A stretch of DNA of 64,000 nt from Acinetobacter lanii (GTDB lineage: Bacteria; Pseudomonadota; Gammaproteobacteria; Pseudomonadales; Moraxellaceae): positions 2,232,001-2,296,000 of the forward strand of contig NZ_CP049916.1 in NCBI RefSeq assembly GCF_011578285.1. The letters are read 5' to 3'. The notes under the pieces are model-generated. The model saw only the letters and a program-made list of their open reading frames with translations, was not told the origin of the DNA and did not search any database. Shown in pieces: positions 17,132 through 26,699 of the stretch. The position numbers and the translations under genes are program-made. Numbering within the stretch: position 1 is the stretch's first letter; every line of letters begins with the position of its first letter.

Positions 17132-19969
17132 TTATGGTTTAACCACCACCATCACTTGAATCGCTTCAGGGGTTACTGATAAACCATCGAGCAAACCTAA
17201 ACCTTCTTTTTGCAGTTTTTGTAGACGTGCGATTTCATCTTCACGAATACTTGGATTGAACTGTTTCAAATAAGTTAAACGGTCAATCTCGTATTGCCAT
17301 TTGCTGCCATAGATCTCTTTGGCTTGTTGGGTGAGTTCTGGCAACGCACCTTTGGCAATATCCAAAGCTTGTGCATAACGCTGTTCAACCACATCACGAC
17401 GTGCTTTGACCACTTGACGGCAACTGTTGCCATCTAAATGATGTAAATACGGTTTTAAAATTTCAGGTGCAATTTTTTGTGATAGGTCCTGACCTTTTTC
17501 ACTCAATAACACACGAATCAATTGTGTTGGTAAGCTTGCAGGTAAGTTCAGTGCTTTTGGTGCGACCACACCCACCTTGAACCACACTTCAACCAACACC
17601 GAACCTTGTGGAAGTGCCGCTGATTTCAATACCGCTACATTGGTCGAACCAAAAGATTGGGTATTAATCATCTCCATTACGCTTTCTGTGAATGGATGCT
17701 CAAGGGTAATGTACTGTGCATCTTCACGGATTTGTGCTTGGTCACGATAGAAGGTTACGGTCATGCCGTCCTCATCGAGCAACAAGCCTTGAACTTGCAT
17801 TTGATCGGTCGGTTTAATGATCACGGTACCATTGCTTTGTTCATCAAAATCAATGTTGGTCGACGCCATAAAACGCTTCATGAACATTGGCAATAAAGTA
17901 TTGTCATCATAATCTTCAAGTGCAGTCACAATCTCTTGTGCCACCATCGGACGACATGAATTGTATTCTAACAAACGGTCACGACCGGCTTGTAACTCAT
18001 TTTCCAGCGCTTGACGTTGTACATTCACCGCTTCAAGCAATTCTTCAAAGGCTTGACCTTTATCTGACAACAAGCATTCTTTCAAATCAAGAATAAAGTT
18101 TTCTTGAAGGGTTTGCGCCGTCGGTGAAATATTGCTGAAAATATTCAGTGCTTCGTTGTACCAACGGAACATACGCTCTTGCGCAGTACCCAATAAATAC
18201 GGCACATGAATTTGAATACGGTTTTCTTGACCAATACGGTCTAAACGACCAATACGTTGTTCAAGCACGTCTGGGTTTGCAGGTAAGTCAAACAAGATTA
18301 AGTCAGAGGCAAACTGGAAGTTACGCCCTTCTGAACCAATTTCAGAACACAGTAAAATTTGTGCGCCATACGAATCTTCAGCAAAATATGCCGCCGCTTG
18401 GTCACGTTCAAGCAGACTCATGCCTTCATGGAACATCGCAGTACGAATCCCTGCATGGATACGTAGTGCATTTTCAAGAGCTTCAACTACAGGACCACTA
18501 CGTGCAATCAATAACACTTTTTTGTGTTTCAATTGGGTACGAAGCATTTCCATAATCCACGACACACGTGGATCAGACTCCATCCAAGCACCGTCAAGTT
18601 GTGCTTCTTCAGGCCACATTTGTTCACGTAATTTACCGTCTTTAGACCAGCCTTCAGGCGCAGGTAAAGGTGCAGGTTGACAATCCCGACCCGGGAAGCC
18701 TTGAATTGCTTCACGGGTATTACGGAATAACACACGACCTGTACCATGACGGTCTAACAATTCGTGAATCGCACGGAAACGTTGTTCAGGTTCATCTTCA
18801 ATTTTATGACCTAATAACAGTTCAATCGCTTCAAAATGCGCTGCCTCTAAAGGCATATCTGACATTAAGACTTCTGCAATTTGCGCAGTATGGTGATATT
18901 TTTCTTCTTCATCTAAGAAGCGATCAAGCGAACTGAAACGTTGTGGATCAAGCAAGCGTAAACGTGCAAAGTGACTTTCTACACCCAACTGTTCAGGGGT
19001 TGCAGTAAGGAGTAAAACACCCGGGGTTTTTTCAGCAAGCTCTTCCACGAGGTCATAACGGTCATTGCCACCATCTTCTTCAGACCACATTAAATGATGC
19101 GCTTCATCGACCACAAGGAGGTCGAAACCTGCCTCAATCGCCTGCTCACGCAAATCGTCATGGTCAATCATCAAATCGACAGAGGCAATGATGCATTGTT
19201 CAGTTAAGAATGGATTGAGTTCAGGATCATGTTCTTTGATCGACGCTGTACGGGTCAAATCGAACAATGAGAATTGCAGATTGAAACGACGACGCATTTC
19301 AATCATCCACTGATATTGCAGTGAATCAGGCACCAAAATCAGGATACGTTCAGAGCGACCTGTTTTGAGTTGTTGATGAATAATCAAACCCGCTTCAATG
19401 GTTTTACCTAAACCGACTTCATCGGCCAGTAAAACACGCGGAGCGAAACGCTTACCCACTTCATGTGCGATATAGAGCTGATGCGGAATCAAGCCGACAC
19501 GTGCACCCACCATGCCACGGAGCGGACTGTTTTGCATATTGGCTTGCATTTGAAGCGCTTCAATACGTAAGTCATACCATTCTTTATAATCTACTTGGCT
19601 AGCAAGCAAACGATCTAATGGCTTAGATAGTTGAATGGTTGCGCCTAAACGGGTTTCATTCAATGCTTTACGTTCTTCAGTCCCGTCTTCAAGCGTACGA
19701 ATCACGTTATAACGAATGACACCATTACGTTCTTCAAAAGACTCAACCGTCCAAGTGATGCCTTCTTGGTCTTGAAGTTCATCTTTAACATTGAACACAA
19801 TGCGAGATAAAGGGGCATTGTTACGTGCATAGACACGAGTTTCATCACTTTTTGGGAATAAAATACTGAGTGATCGTTCATCGACATCAATCAATACACC
19901 TAACCCAAGTTCCGTTTCTGTGTCTGATAGCCAACGCTGACCAATAGCAAATTGCTGCAATTTTTCCAC
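17132..19969 (-). CDS. rapA: RNA polymerase-associated ATPase RapA
   Basis: Swi2/Snf2-family ATPase that binds RNA polymerase and helps recycle it. The 945 residues match the usual length of about 970. The N-terminus has Tudor-like beta segments (GQRWLSDTETELGLGVLIDV). Helicase motifs follow: LLADEVGLGKTIEAGLI (Walker A), LLVVDEAHHL (DEAH-box), LLLTATPEQLGVESHFARLR, and in the second lobe GSEGRNFQF with EQRIGRLDRIGQ. The start is GTG at 19969, giving MEKLQQFAIGQRW, which aligns with the start of known RapA proteins; GAGATAAGG lies just before it. It appears to be transcribed alone. Confidence 0.96.
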   Translation of the reverse strand: MEKLQQFAIGQRWLSDTETELGLGVLIDVDERSLSILFPKSDETRVYARNNAPLSRIVFNVKDELQDQEGITWTVESFEERNGVIRYNVIRTLEDGTEERKALNETRLGATIQLSKPLDRLLASQVDYKEWYDLRIEALQMQANMQNSPLRGMVGARVGLIPHQLYIAHEVGKRFAPRVLLADEVGLGKTIEAGLIIHQQLKTGRSERILILVPDSLQYQWMIEMRRRFNLQFSLFDLTRTASIKEHDPELNPFLTEQCIIASVDLMIDHDDLREQAIEAGFDLLVVDEAHHLMWSEEDGGNDRYDLVEELAEKTPGVLLLTATPEQLGVESHFARLRLLDPQRFSSLDRFLDEEEKYHHTAQIAEVLMSDMPLEAAHFEAIELLLGHKIEDEPEQRFRAIHELLDRHGTGRVLFRNTREAIQGFPGRDCQPAPLPAPEGWSKDGKLREQMWPEEAQLDGAWMESDPRVSWIMEMLRTQLKHKKVLLIARSGPVVEALENALRIHAGIRTAMFHEGMSLLERDQAAAYFAEDSYGAQILLCSEIGSEGRNFQFASDLILFDLPANPDVLEQRIGRLDRIGQENRIQIHVPYLLGTAQERMFRWYNEALNIFSNISPTAQTLQENFILDLKECLLSDKGQAFEELLEAVNVQRQALENELQAGRDRLLEYNSCRPMVAQEIVTALEDYDDNTLLPMFMKRFMASTNIDFDEQSNGTVIIKPTDQMQVQGLLLDEDGMTVTFYRDQAQIREDAQYITLEHPFTESVMEMINTQSFGSTNVAVLKSAALPQGSVLVEVWFKVGVVAPKALNLPASLPTQLIRVLLSEKGQDLSQKIAPEILKPYLHHLDGNSCRQVVKARRDVVEQRYAQALDIAKGALPELTQQAKEIYGSKWQYEIDRLTYLKQFNPSIREDEIARLQKLQKEGLGLLDGLSVTPEAIQVMVVVKP

Positions 19970-20204
19970 CTTATCTCAAGTTAGGACTGAAAAACCAATG
20001 CTCAATTAGGAGATTATTTGAACAAAGTTTAACGTCTTTAAGCAATATATTTTGACATAAAGCCCACTAAAAAGTGAGCATATTTTAGCAATGATGACGA
20101 ATTTACTGTTCCAGGCTAGATTTGATCCCGAACATAATTTCAGGAGATTCAGAATGCAGCATGATCAAGTGATTCATCAGGTTTAAATCTTAAAAAAAAT
20201 CGGA

Positions 20205-20849
20205 TTAAAAAGGCACAGCACAATAAAAATCCATGCGCTCATCCGTGATCGGATGTTTAAAGCTTAAACGTTCAGCATGGAGGCATAAACGTGGCATTAA
20301 GGCCTGCTGTTCAGGTGTTGCATAGAGCGTATCACCGACAATTGGATGACCTAAATATTGCATATGAACACGCAGTTGATGGGCACGACCGGTAATTGGC
20401 GTCAGTTCGACACGCGTCACGGTATGACCTTGAATATTAAAATGCTCAGTTGCCTTCCAATGCGTAAGTGCCGCTTTGTTGTGGTTGGCATCGACGATAT
20501 GTAAAGGTGGACGCGATGGATCATAGATCACCGGAATATCCACAGTTCCCTCCCCCTCTAAATGCCCGGCAAGCAACGCTTGATAGGTTTTTGAGGTTTC
20601 ACGTTCTTGGAACTGTCTAGAAATGGATTTTTGACCCGCTTTAGATAAGCCAAACACCAAAATACCGGACGTATCCCGATCTAAACGGTGAATGAGTAAA
20701 GTACGGCGTTCTTCTTTAAGGAGACGATTGATGGCACAATCTTGAAGATCTTCAGTTTTGCCGGGCACAGAAAGGAGTCCTGCTGGCTTATGGATCACCA
20801 TAAAATCTTTGTCACGATAAAGCAGGTGTTCTTTTAGAAAATTACTCAA
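20205..20849 (-). CDS. RluA-family pseudouridine synthase
   Basis: RNA-modifying enzyme of 214 residues that isomerises uridine to pseudouridine. The catalytic motif HRLDRDTSGILVFG, with its Asp nucleophile, and the RAHQLRVHMQYLGHPIVGD segment place it in the RluA family. The short length without an S4 domain is like E. coli RluA (23S rRNA U746 and tRNA U32), but RluC/D-type or TruC-type targets cannot be excluded. The start is TTG at 20849, supported by TAGGAA seven bases upstream and by family alignment (YRDKDFMVIHKPAGLLSVPG). Confidence 0.88.
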   Translation of the reverse strand: MSNFLKEHLLYRDKDFMVIHKPAGLLSVPGKTEDLQDCAINRLLKEERRTLLIHRLDRDTSGILVFGLSKAGQKSISRQFQERETSKTYQALLAGHLEGEGTVDIPVIYDPSRPPLHIVDANHNKAALTHWKATEHFNIQGHTVTRVELTPITGRAHQLRVHMQYLGHPIVGDTLYATPEQQALMPRLCLHAERLSFKHPITDERMDFYCAVPF

Positions 20850-21059
20850 AGTTCAATTCCTAGCAGATCGTGAAAATAAGGCGGCAATGATAGAAAGCTT
20901 AGCGCTAAAATACAATCAACTATTACAGATTGAACGATGTTTTTTTCGATATTGTGTCAAAAAAAAATCAATTAAGTGAAATTGTGCGGATTTAAGTATG
21001 TTGAATGTGAGTACAACAAATGCTTCAGAATTAAACATTCAATACGATGATACAGAGAA

Positions 21060-21776
21060 TCAACTTGGCGATTTTAACAGCGTCATCAGCTTTTCTAATG
21101 TACAACTCGACAAAAAGTCTTCGTAGCTAATATGCGCACCATTAGCACGCCATAAACCAATCAGGCTGACCATCGCGATTGAATCGAGTCCATAACTACG
21201 TAAATCTTTCGATGGATCAATTTCAAGCGGTTCTAAATCGAGCTGTTCAGTGATGGCTAATAAAATGCCTTTGTCCGAAAGGACATATTCTGATGGCGCA
21301 CTCAAAGACCACATTCGATTCACCGTTGTACTATTGGCATGGTGAATCCCTTGTTCAGCTAAACTATTGATCCATTGCAGATGCTGTGATTTATTTTCAA
21401 GCAAAATCGCATCATCGATGATACAGATTTGTGTCGTAATTCCTGCAATATGTTGAATCAGCTGTTTTGCCATGGGGTCAATCCAACCGGTAAACATCAG
21501 TTGTCGTTGTTCAGACACCGCCTCACCCAACTGCATCATGCTGTGCATGACATTGTTCGGATTTACATCAAGCACTGTAATATCCAATGTTTTGGCTTTT
21601 TTCAGCACTGCGCTTAAATGAGTGCTGAGATCACAATCTTGAGCATGTAAATCAACCTTCATCCGCTCTGATAGCGTATTCAAGCCCAGCATAATCAAAA
21701 CACTATTGCTCGAATCTATGCGCCATTTGGCTTGGCTCGGTGCAAACTCAATTTTATGCGGCATAGCGTAGAACAT
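21060..21776 (-). CDS. EntB-like protein: degenerate isochorismatase domain plus carrier domain
   Basis: A 238-residue protein whose last 75 residues form a phosphopantetheine-binding carrier domain, with the attachment serine in YGLDSIAMVSLIGLWRANGA; this matches the YGLDSVRMMALAARW-like site of EntB. The first 150 residues follow EntB's opening (YAMPHKIEFAPSQAKWRID, then a hydrophobic strand) but are shorter, and the isochorismatase Asp/Lys/Cys catalytic positions are not recognisable. So this is probably a carrier protein with a dead or repurposed isochorismatase fold. No NRPS, adenylation enzyme or PPTase is in the window. It follows the GlcG/HbpS gene by 30 bp, likely in one operon. Confidence 0.62.
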   Translation of the reverse strand: MFYAMPHKIEFAPSQAKWRIDSSNSVLIMLGLNTLSERMKVDLHAQDCDLSTHLSAVLKKAKTLDITVLDVNPNNVMHSMMQLGEAVSEQRQLMFTGWIDPMAKQLIQHIAGITTQICIIDDAILLENKSQHLQWINSLAEQGIHHANSTTVNRMWSLSAPSEYVLSDKGILLAITEQLDLEPLEIDPSKDLRSYGLDSIAMVSLIGLWRANGAHISYEDFLSSCTLEKLMTLLKSPS

Positions 21777-21806
21777 ACTCTTTAAATTCCAATTCTAAGC
21801 AAAGTT

Positions 21807-22223
21807 TTAATCGGCCAATGCCAAGAAGACTTGAATAGCATGTTGTGCAATTTCAGCATCTTGATGCGATTTCACCCCAGAAACACCCACAGCACCGACC
21901 AATTGAGCTTGGTAAATAATCGGCTCAGCCCCTTCGAGCATGCCTGAAAATGAATTCACGGTTAGAAAACCCAATTGACCATCTTTAATCAGTTCTTCAA
22001 ACACTTGTGTTGGACGACGACTCATGGCTGAACAACGAGCTTTCTCTATACTGAGGTTGGCCGTCATTGGAGATGCACCATCCATACGTTTCATCGCCAA
22101 CAACGTGCCAGATTCGTCTACGACTGCAATGCTGACATTGAATTTTTGGTCTATCGCATATTGATGCGCGCGTGTTAATAAAAATTCAGCATCTTCCAAG
22201 GTTAAGTAATGTTTGGTTTTCAT
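21807..22223 (-). CDS. GlcG/HbpS-family protein
   Basis: A 138-residue protein of the GlcG/HbpS (PF03928) family, seen in LEDAEFLLTRAHQYAI, VSIAVVDESGTLLAMKRMDGA, SIEKARCSA and the closing VGAVGVSGVKSHQDAEIA. Members include extracellular haem-binding HbpS and proteins of unknown role beside oxidoreductase genes. No signal peptide is present, so it is cytosolic. It leads a probable two-gene unit with the EntB-like carrier protein. A role in haem or siderophore chemistry would be inference only. Confidence 0.8.
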   Translation of the reverse strand: MKTKHYLTLEDAEFLLTRAHQYAIDQKFNVSIAVVDESGTLLAMKRMDGASPMTANLSIEKARCSAMSRRPTQVFEELIKDGQLGFLTVNSFSGMLEGAEPIIYQAQLVGAVGVSGVKSHQDAEIAQHAIQVFLALAD

Positions 22224-22297
22224 GTCGATTCATTTATCCCTGAATTTTATACTTACACAATTTACGGTCACTATTCTTACAATACAATTCAACAGCA

Positions 22298-22329
22298 CAA
22301 AGCCCACAGCACGCATGTTGTGGGCTTTG
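22298..22329 (-). terminator. Intrinsic terminator after hemL
   Basis: Stem CAAAGCCCACA/TTGTGGGCTTTG just downstream of hemL. Its T tract is short, so it is moderate in strength. Confidence 0.65.
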
Positions 22330-22353
22330 GTTTATTGATTTTTACCACATTTT

Positions 22354-23652
22354 TTATTGAAGTGTAGCAAAAACTTCTTTAGCTGCTTGAATTGTGTACG
22401 CAATATCTTCATCCGAATGTGCACTTGAGAAAAATCCTGCTTCAAATGCTGATGGTGCAAGATTGACACCACGCTCAAGCATGCCGTGGAAGAACACACG
22501 GAATTTTTCGACATCACATTTCAAAATTGAATCAAAACTACTGATTTCTTTTTGATCGGTGAAATATATACCAAACATTCCGCCCACTTGTTCAGTATGG
22601 AAAGGCACGCCTGCTTCATCTGCTGCAGCCTGTAGACCTGCAAGCAATGTTGCAAGTTTAGCAGTTAAGTTTTCATAGAAACCTGTCGCACGTAAATGCT
22701 TAAACATTTCAATGCCGGCACGCATTGCCAAAGGATTACCTGACAATGTCCCTGCTTGGTACACTTTACCTAGTGGTGCGATACATTCCATCACTTCACG
22801 CTTACCACCAAAAGCCCCCACAGGAAGCCCTGCACCTATGATTTTACCCAAAGTGGTTAAGTCCGGGGTCACGCCATAATGCGCCTGTGCACCACCTAAA
22901 CCAACACGGAACCCAGTCATCACTTCGTCAATGATAAATACAGCACCATGTTCATCACAGACATCACGAATCGCTTGTAAGAAACCATCAATGGGTTTCA
23001 CCAAGTTCATGTTGCCGGCTACAGGTTCTACAATCACCCCTGCAATTTCATGACCGAACTTTGCAAAGCATTCTTTTAAAGTTTCAATGTCGTTGTATGG
23101 CAGGGTTAAAGTATGTTTAGCAAAATCAGCCGGTACGCCTGCAGATGTCGCTTCCCCCTCACCTTTGGTCAATAAACCTGAACCCGCTTTCACCAGCAAT
23201 GAATCAGAGTGACCGTGGTAACAACCTTCAAATTTTACAATCTTGTCACGCCCCGTATAACCACGCGCCAAACGAATTGCAGTCATGGTCGCTTCTGTGC
23301 CTGAATTGGTCATACGCACCAATTCAATTGACGGCATGATGTCACAAATGATGTCAGCCAATGTGGTTTCATGCACCGTTGGTGCACCAAAACTTAAACC
23401 ATCCACCGCTGCGTCTTGCACCGCTTTAATAATGTCAGGATGGGCATGACCCAAAATCATCGGCCCCCAAGAACCTACATAGTCCACATAACGCTTACCA
23501 TCGACGTCATAAAGATACGCACCTTGCGCTTTTTCAATAAACACAGGCGTTCCACCGACACCATTGAAAGCACGTACCGGTGAATTTACCCCACCTGGAA
23601 TATGTTTACTGGCTTGCTTAAAAAGTTGTTCTTGCTTTGCAGATAAGCTCAT
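22354..23652 (-). CDS. hemL: Glutamate-1-semialdehyde 2,1-aminomutase
   Basis: PLP enzyme converting glutamate-1-semialdehyde to 5-aminolevulinate, the C5 route to haem. It has 432 residues, family length. [18 protein letters not shown] and [18 protein letters not shown] (PLP-lysine) are diagnostic, and the N-terminus [16 protein letters not shown] is typical of HemL. Start at ATG 23652 ([11 protein letters not shown]), because the frame's earlier codons are not conserved family sequence. thiE lies 40 bp upstream and reads the same way. Confidence 0.96.
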   Translation of the reverse strand: MSLSAKQEQLFKQASKHIPGGVNSPVRAFNGVGGTPVFIEKAQGAYLYDVDGKRYVDYVGSWGPMILGHAHPDIIKAVQDAAVDGLSFGAPTVHETTLADIICDIMPSIELVRMTNSGTEATMTAIRLARGYTGRDKIVKFEGCYHGHSDSLLVKAGSGLLTKGEGEATSAGVPADFAKHTLTLPYNDIETLKECFAKFGHEIAGVIVEPVAGNMNLVKPIDGFLQAIRDVCDEHGAVFIIDEVMTGFRVGLGGAQAHYGVTPDLTTLGKIIGAGLPVGAFGGKREVMECIAPLGKVYQAGTLSGNPLAMRAGIEMFKHLRATGFYENLTAKLATLLAGLQAAADEAGVPFHTEQVGGMFGIYFTDQKEISSFDSILKCDVEKFRVFFHGMLERGVNLAPSAFEAGFFSSAHSDEDIAYTIQAAKEVFATLQ

Positions 23653-23691
23653 GGCGATTCTCGACTTCAAAATTAAATTTATAAAAAAATA

Positions 23692-24312
23692 CTAAGCGTG
23701 TTGATCAAAAAGCTCAGACCAATCATAAACACGCTGCCCCACCGCTGACATTGAACGTCCTAGAACATCACTGATCACCGCACACAGATCCGCTCCCGCA
23801 GCAATCACTTCAGCACCATTTTCAACGGTTAAGCCACCAATCGCGCAGATCGGCACATTGAGTTTTTGTTTCGCCAGTTTTAAGGTGTCTAAGCCAATGT
23901 TTCCAGCTTCAGGTTTCGTGTCCGTGGCATAAATTGCGCCAAACGCAACATAATTTGCGCCATCGGCAATCGCTTGTTCAGCAAGTTCTAAAGAGTTATT
24001 GCAACTACGACCAATCAAAACATTTTTTGGCAAGCGTTCAACTGCCTCTTGGATGGAGCCATCATCTTGACCCAAATGTACGCCCACGCCGTATTGAACA
24101 GCAGTTTCAAGATCATCATTGATTACAAACGGTACGTTATATTGCTTACATAAAGACTTCATATATTCAATTTCGTAAGCTTGATCTGCTTTTGCTACTT
24201 TTTTACGACGATACTGCAATACAGCCACTTCATAGGTCGCCATTGCGCCTTCTAATTTCGCCAATAGCAATTCAATCGGATCATCGTTGGTAATTAAATA
24301 TAAACCGCGCAT
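23692..24312 (-). CDS. thiE: Thiamine-phosphate synthase
   Basis: Joins the hydroxymethylpyrimidine diphosphate and thiazole phosphate moieties to form thiamine phosphate. The 206-residue TIM-barrel shows VLQYRRKK (pyrophosphate-contacting Gln, Arg, Lys), FVINDDLETA, GVHLGQDDGS, GRSCNNSLELAEQAIADGANYVAFGAIY-type strands and CAIGGLTVEN. The start at ATG 24312 (MRGLYLITND) matches the family; seven codons upstream there is only a TTG. It lies 40 bp before hemL. I looked for a TPP riboswitch upstream and found none. Confidence 0.93.
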   Translation of the reverse strand: MRGLYLITNDDPIELLLAKLEGAMATYEVAVLQYRRKKVAKADQAYEIEYMKSLCKQYNVPFVINDDLETAVQYGVGVHLGQDDGSIQEAVERLPKNVLIGRSCNNSLELAEQAIADGANYVAFGAIYATDTKPEAGNIGLDTLKLAKQKLNVPICAIGGLTVENGAEVIAAGADLCAVISDVLGRSMSAVGQRVYDWSELFDQHA

Positions 24313-24400
24313 AAGTGCAACACTCAAAGCCAATACAAAATATAAGGCTCATTATAAGCCATGCATCACATTATGGCATTTGTATAATTCAATAAAATCA

Positions 24401-24427
24401 AAAAGCCCAGTAGATCTCTGAGCTTTT
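24401..24427 (-). terminator. Intrinsic terminator after the DUF962 gene
   Basis: On the minus strand, AAAAGCTCAG-agatcta-CTGGGCTTTTT with a T-rich tail; one mismatch in the stem. Confidence 0.65.
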
Positions 24428-24473
24428 ATTTGATGTATCAAATCTTTTCAAATGCTTTTTAAAATCATGTTTT

Positions 24474-24857
24474 CTAACTTTCAATTTTATCCAAAGCACG
24501 ATCTTTTAAACTTAAATTGCCACGCAGAATATCGGACAACATTCGCCAATCTGAAATGAAGCTGTATAAGGGTTGTTTAAAACTGGCGGGTTTGTTTTTT
24601 TCAAAGACAAAGTGCCCCACCCATGCACAGGCATATCCTGAGACTAATCCATACGCTACATATTTGAGTTTGCGTTGACGAATAGCCTTACTAAAAAAGT
24701 ACAGTCCCACACTACTGCCCACTGCATGTAGACGACGACTGGTGATATGACGGTGTTCAGTTAAATAAAAACGGTAAAATTCTGAATAATTCCGTATCGG
24801 CAGTGAAAATTGGGGTTGTTCAATGAGTTCACCTTTAGGTTCAACTTGTGCATTCAT
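24474..24857 (-). CDS. DUF962/Mpo1-like membrane protein
   Basis: A 127-residue protein of the DUF962 (YGL010w/Mpo1-like) family. The marks are FYLTEHRHITSRRLHAVGSS, two short hydrophobic segments, and GHFVFEKNKPASFKQPLYSF. The conserved histidines (EHRH, RRLHAVG, VGHF) are the proposed iron ligands; the yeast homologue Mpo1 is an Fe(II) dioxygenase that alpha-oxidises 2-hydroxy fatty acids. Whether the bacterial protein does this is not established. A GGAAAG ribosome site precedes ATG 24857. It is monocistronic. Confidence 0.82.
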   Translation of the reverse strand: MNAQVEPKGELIEQPQFSLPIRNYSEFYRFYLTEHRHITSRRLHAVGSSVGLYFFSKAIRQRKLKYVAYGLVSGYACAWVGHFVFEKNKPASFKQPLYSFISDWRMLSDILRGNLSLKDRALDKIES

Positions 24858-25092
24858 TTTATTCTTTCCGATCCTTTTTTAACCACCATAATGTAAATTA
24901 CTAGAGATGAAAAGAACATTAAGATAAAGCTGAAAACTTCAGCATTTGGCACTGAATTTAATCTCCTCTTCTCATCTTTGTGGGTGATTAATCAGTTACA
25001 ATCCGCATTTGAACATTGTGTCTAATGCTTTAGACACGCATCTATTGATTTCATTTTGTTTTTATATAAAAAGACTGTTTTAGGAAGTTGCA

Positions 25093-26553
25093 ATGATTGA
25101 AGTTGAATTAAAGTTTCAGATTCCAGAAGCGCGTCGCAATGCTTTACTTAAAGCAGTCGACCCGAAAAAATCTGAAGTGATTCAATTACAAGCCAAGTAT
25201 TTCGATACACCTGAGCGTTTATTGTCACATCACGGCGTGGCGCTACGTCAAAGACTTGAAGGCACACGTTGGATTCAAACCCTAAAAGCAGCAGGACAAA
25301 GCCATTTACATCGTTTTGAAAGCAATATTGATTTGGGTGAACTTGAGCATGCACCTGAACTGGATTTATCGGTATACGATGATCATGCTGAAGCTAAAGC
25401 CATTCTGGACAATGCCCTAGGCGCTCATAAAGATCAGCTTCAATTACAGTTTGAAACTGATATTCAACGGACGTTACGGGTGAACACTTATGAAGACAGC
25501 GAGATTGAAGTGGCTGTTGATCAGGGTGAAGTCCGTACCTTGGATAAAAAACAAGAGATTCATGAAGTTGAATTTGAACTGAAATCAGGCTCGATCGAGT
25601 CATTGTTGGCCTTTAGTTTTGAATGGGTCAAAAAATATCAACTATGGCTCGATGTGCGTAGCAAAGCAGAATTTGGCAACCTCTTGGTCTTAGATTTGGC
25701 GGTTAGTCCTGCCAAAACTGAAAAAGAATTCATCTTTGCGAAAAAAGAAACGGCTGAAAAAAGCATTCGTGCCTTGATTGCCAATCAAATGGATCATCTT
25801 CTACCGAATATCGCTGCCATATCTGCTCAGGTGGCTGAAGATGAGCATATTGAACAAGCCTATCAAGCCCTAAATCATTTATATCTGACGTTATCGATTT
25901 TAAAAGATTGGACGTCTAAGGGCGTGGATAAATGGGCACATCAATTGGCGGCTTTCAAAAGTCATTTTGAAAATTTAAAACATGTTCAACACATGCAACA
26001 AACTTTGGGTGCTTTATTACAAAACCCAAAAACAGCCGAAAGTTTGAGTAAAGATGTGCTGTATGCAGAAGAAAAATTAAATAACTTGGTCAAGTCGACG
26101 CAAAATGTACAGCATTATTTAGAACTATTGATGTTTAGTTTAGGCACATCCAAGCGCGTTCAAACAAATGATTTGAAATGGTATGCACAGACCACCTTGC
26201 AGAATCAATATCGCCTACTTCAAGACGCTCTAAATCAAGCTGATCTTGCCGATTTAGATACTTTAGATGAATTGGCCCTACGTCTGAATGAATTGAAATT
26301 TAGCTTCCCGCTCCTCACTTCAATTTTTGATGTAAAAAATCTGCAAAAGTACGGTAAATCTTTAAATGATGCGCAACATGCTGCAGAGCAATATCAAATT
26401 CTTGCATCGTCATCCTCTTATTTGCAACAAACCGATTTAGAAGCCAGTGACTGGTTTGCATTGGGTTGGCTGACCGCTAAACAAGAGGTCTATGCCGAGA
26501 AACTGTTAGAAGCAACCGAACAGTTCTTGGTCAGTCGCAAATTTTTAAAATAA
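25093..26553 (+). CDS. CYTH-CHAD domain protein (YgiF-like triphosphatase)
   Basis: Two-domain protein of 486 residues. The N-terminal CYTH domain (1-205) begins with the ExExK signature in MIEVELKFQ and has paired charged strands such as EIEVAVDQGEVR and EVEFELKSG that line the triphosphate tunnel. The C-terminal CHAD domain (about 215-480) is helical, with histidine- and lysine-containing helices proposed to bind polyphosphate. E. coli YgiF with this architecture hydrolyses inorganic triphosphate. AGGAAG lies 6 bases before the ATG. It is monocistronic and ends before the terminator at 26618. Confidence 0.88.
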   Translation: MIEVELKFQIPEARRNALLKAVDPKKSEVIQLQAKYFDTPERLLSHHGVALRQRLEGTRWIQTLKAAGQSHLHRFESNIDLGELEHAPELDLSVYDDHAEAKAILDNALGAHKDQLQLQFETDIQRTLRVNTYEDSEIEVAVDQGEVRTLDKKQEIHEVEFELKSGSIESLLAFSFEWVKKYQLWLDVRSKAEFGNLLVLDLAVSPAKTEKEFIFAKKETAEKSIRALIANQMDHLLPNIAAISAQVAEDEHIEQAYQALNHLYLTLSILKDWTSKGVDKWAHQLAAFKSHFENLKHVQHMQQTLGALLQNPKTAESLSKDVLYAEEKLNNLVKSTQNVQHYLELLMFSLGTSKRVQTNDLKWYAQTTLQNQYRLLQDALNQADLADLDTLDELALRLNELKFSFPLLTSIFDVKNLQKYGKSLNDAQHAAEQYQILASSSSYLQQTDLEASDWFALGWLTAKQEVYAEKLLEATEQFLVSRKFLK

Positions 26554-26617
26554 CATTAAGGGCTTAAATACAAACGTGTTGTGTGTTTAAAAAAGATGCG
26601 CATTGAAGTGTTGTTCG

Positions 26618-26648
26618 AGGAAGAGAAAGCGATATCTCTTCCTTTTTT
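26618..26648 (+). terminator. Intrinsic terminator
   Basis: AGGAAGAGA/TCTCTTCCT stem followed by T5, after the CYTH-CHAD gene. Confidence 0.8.
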
Positions 26649-26699
26649 ATGGATACAAATGCGATCCATTGAATCATGCTGGATCAATGATTTCTTGGC

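Noticed and set aside
21060..21776. Active isochorismatase (EntB) annotation
   Set aside because: Domain is shortened and catalytic positions could not be identified; only the carrier domain is well supported.
24313..24473. TPP riboswitch upstream of thiE
   Set aside because: The conserved CTGAGA and ACCTGA-type elements are absent from the short upstream region.
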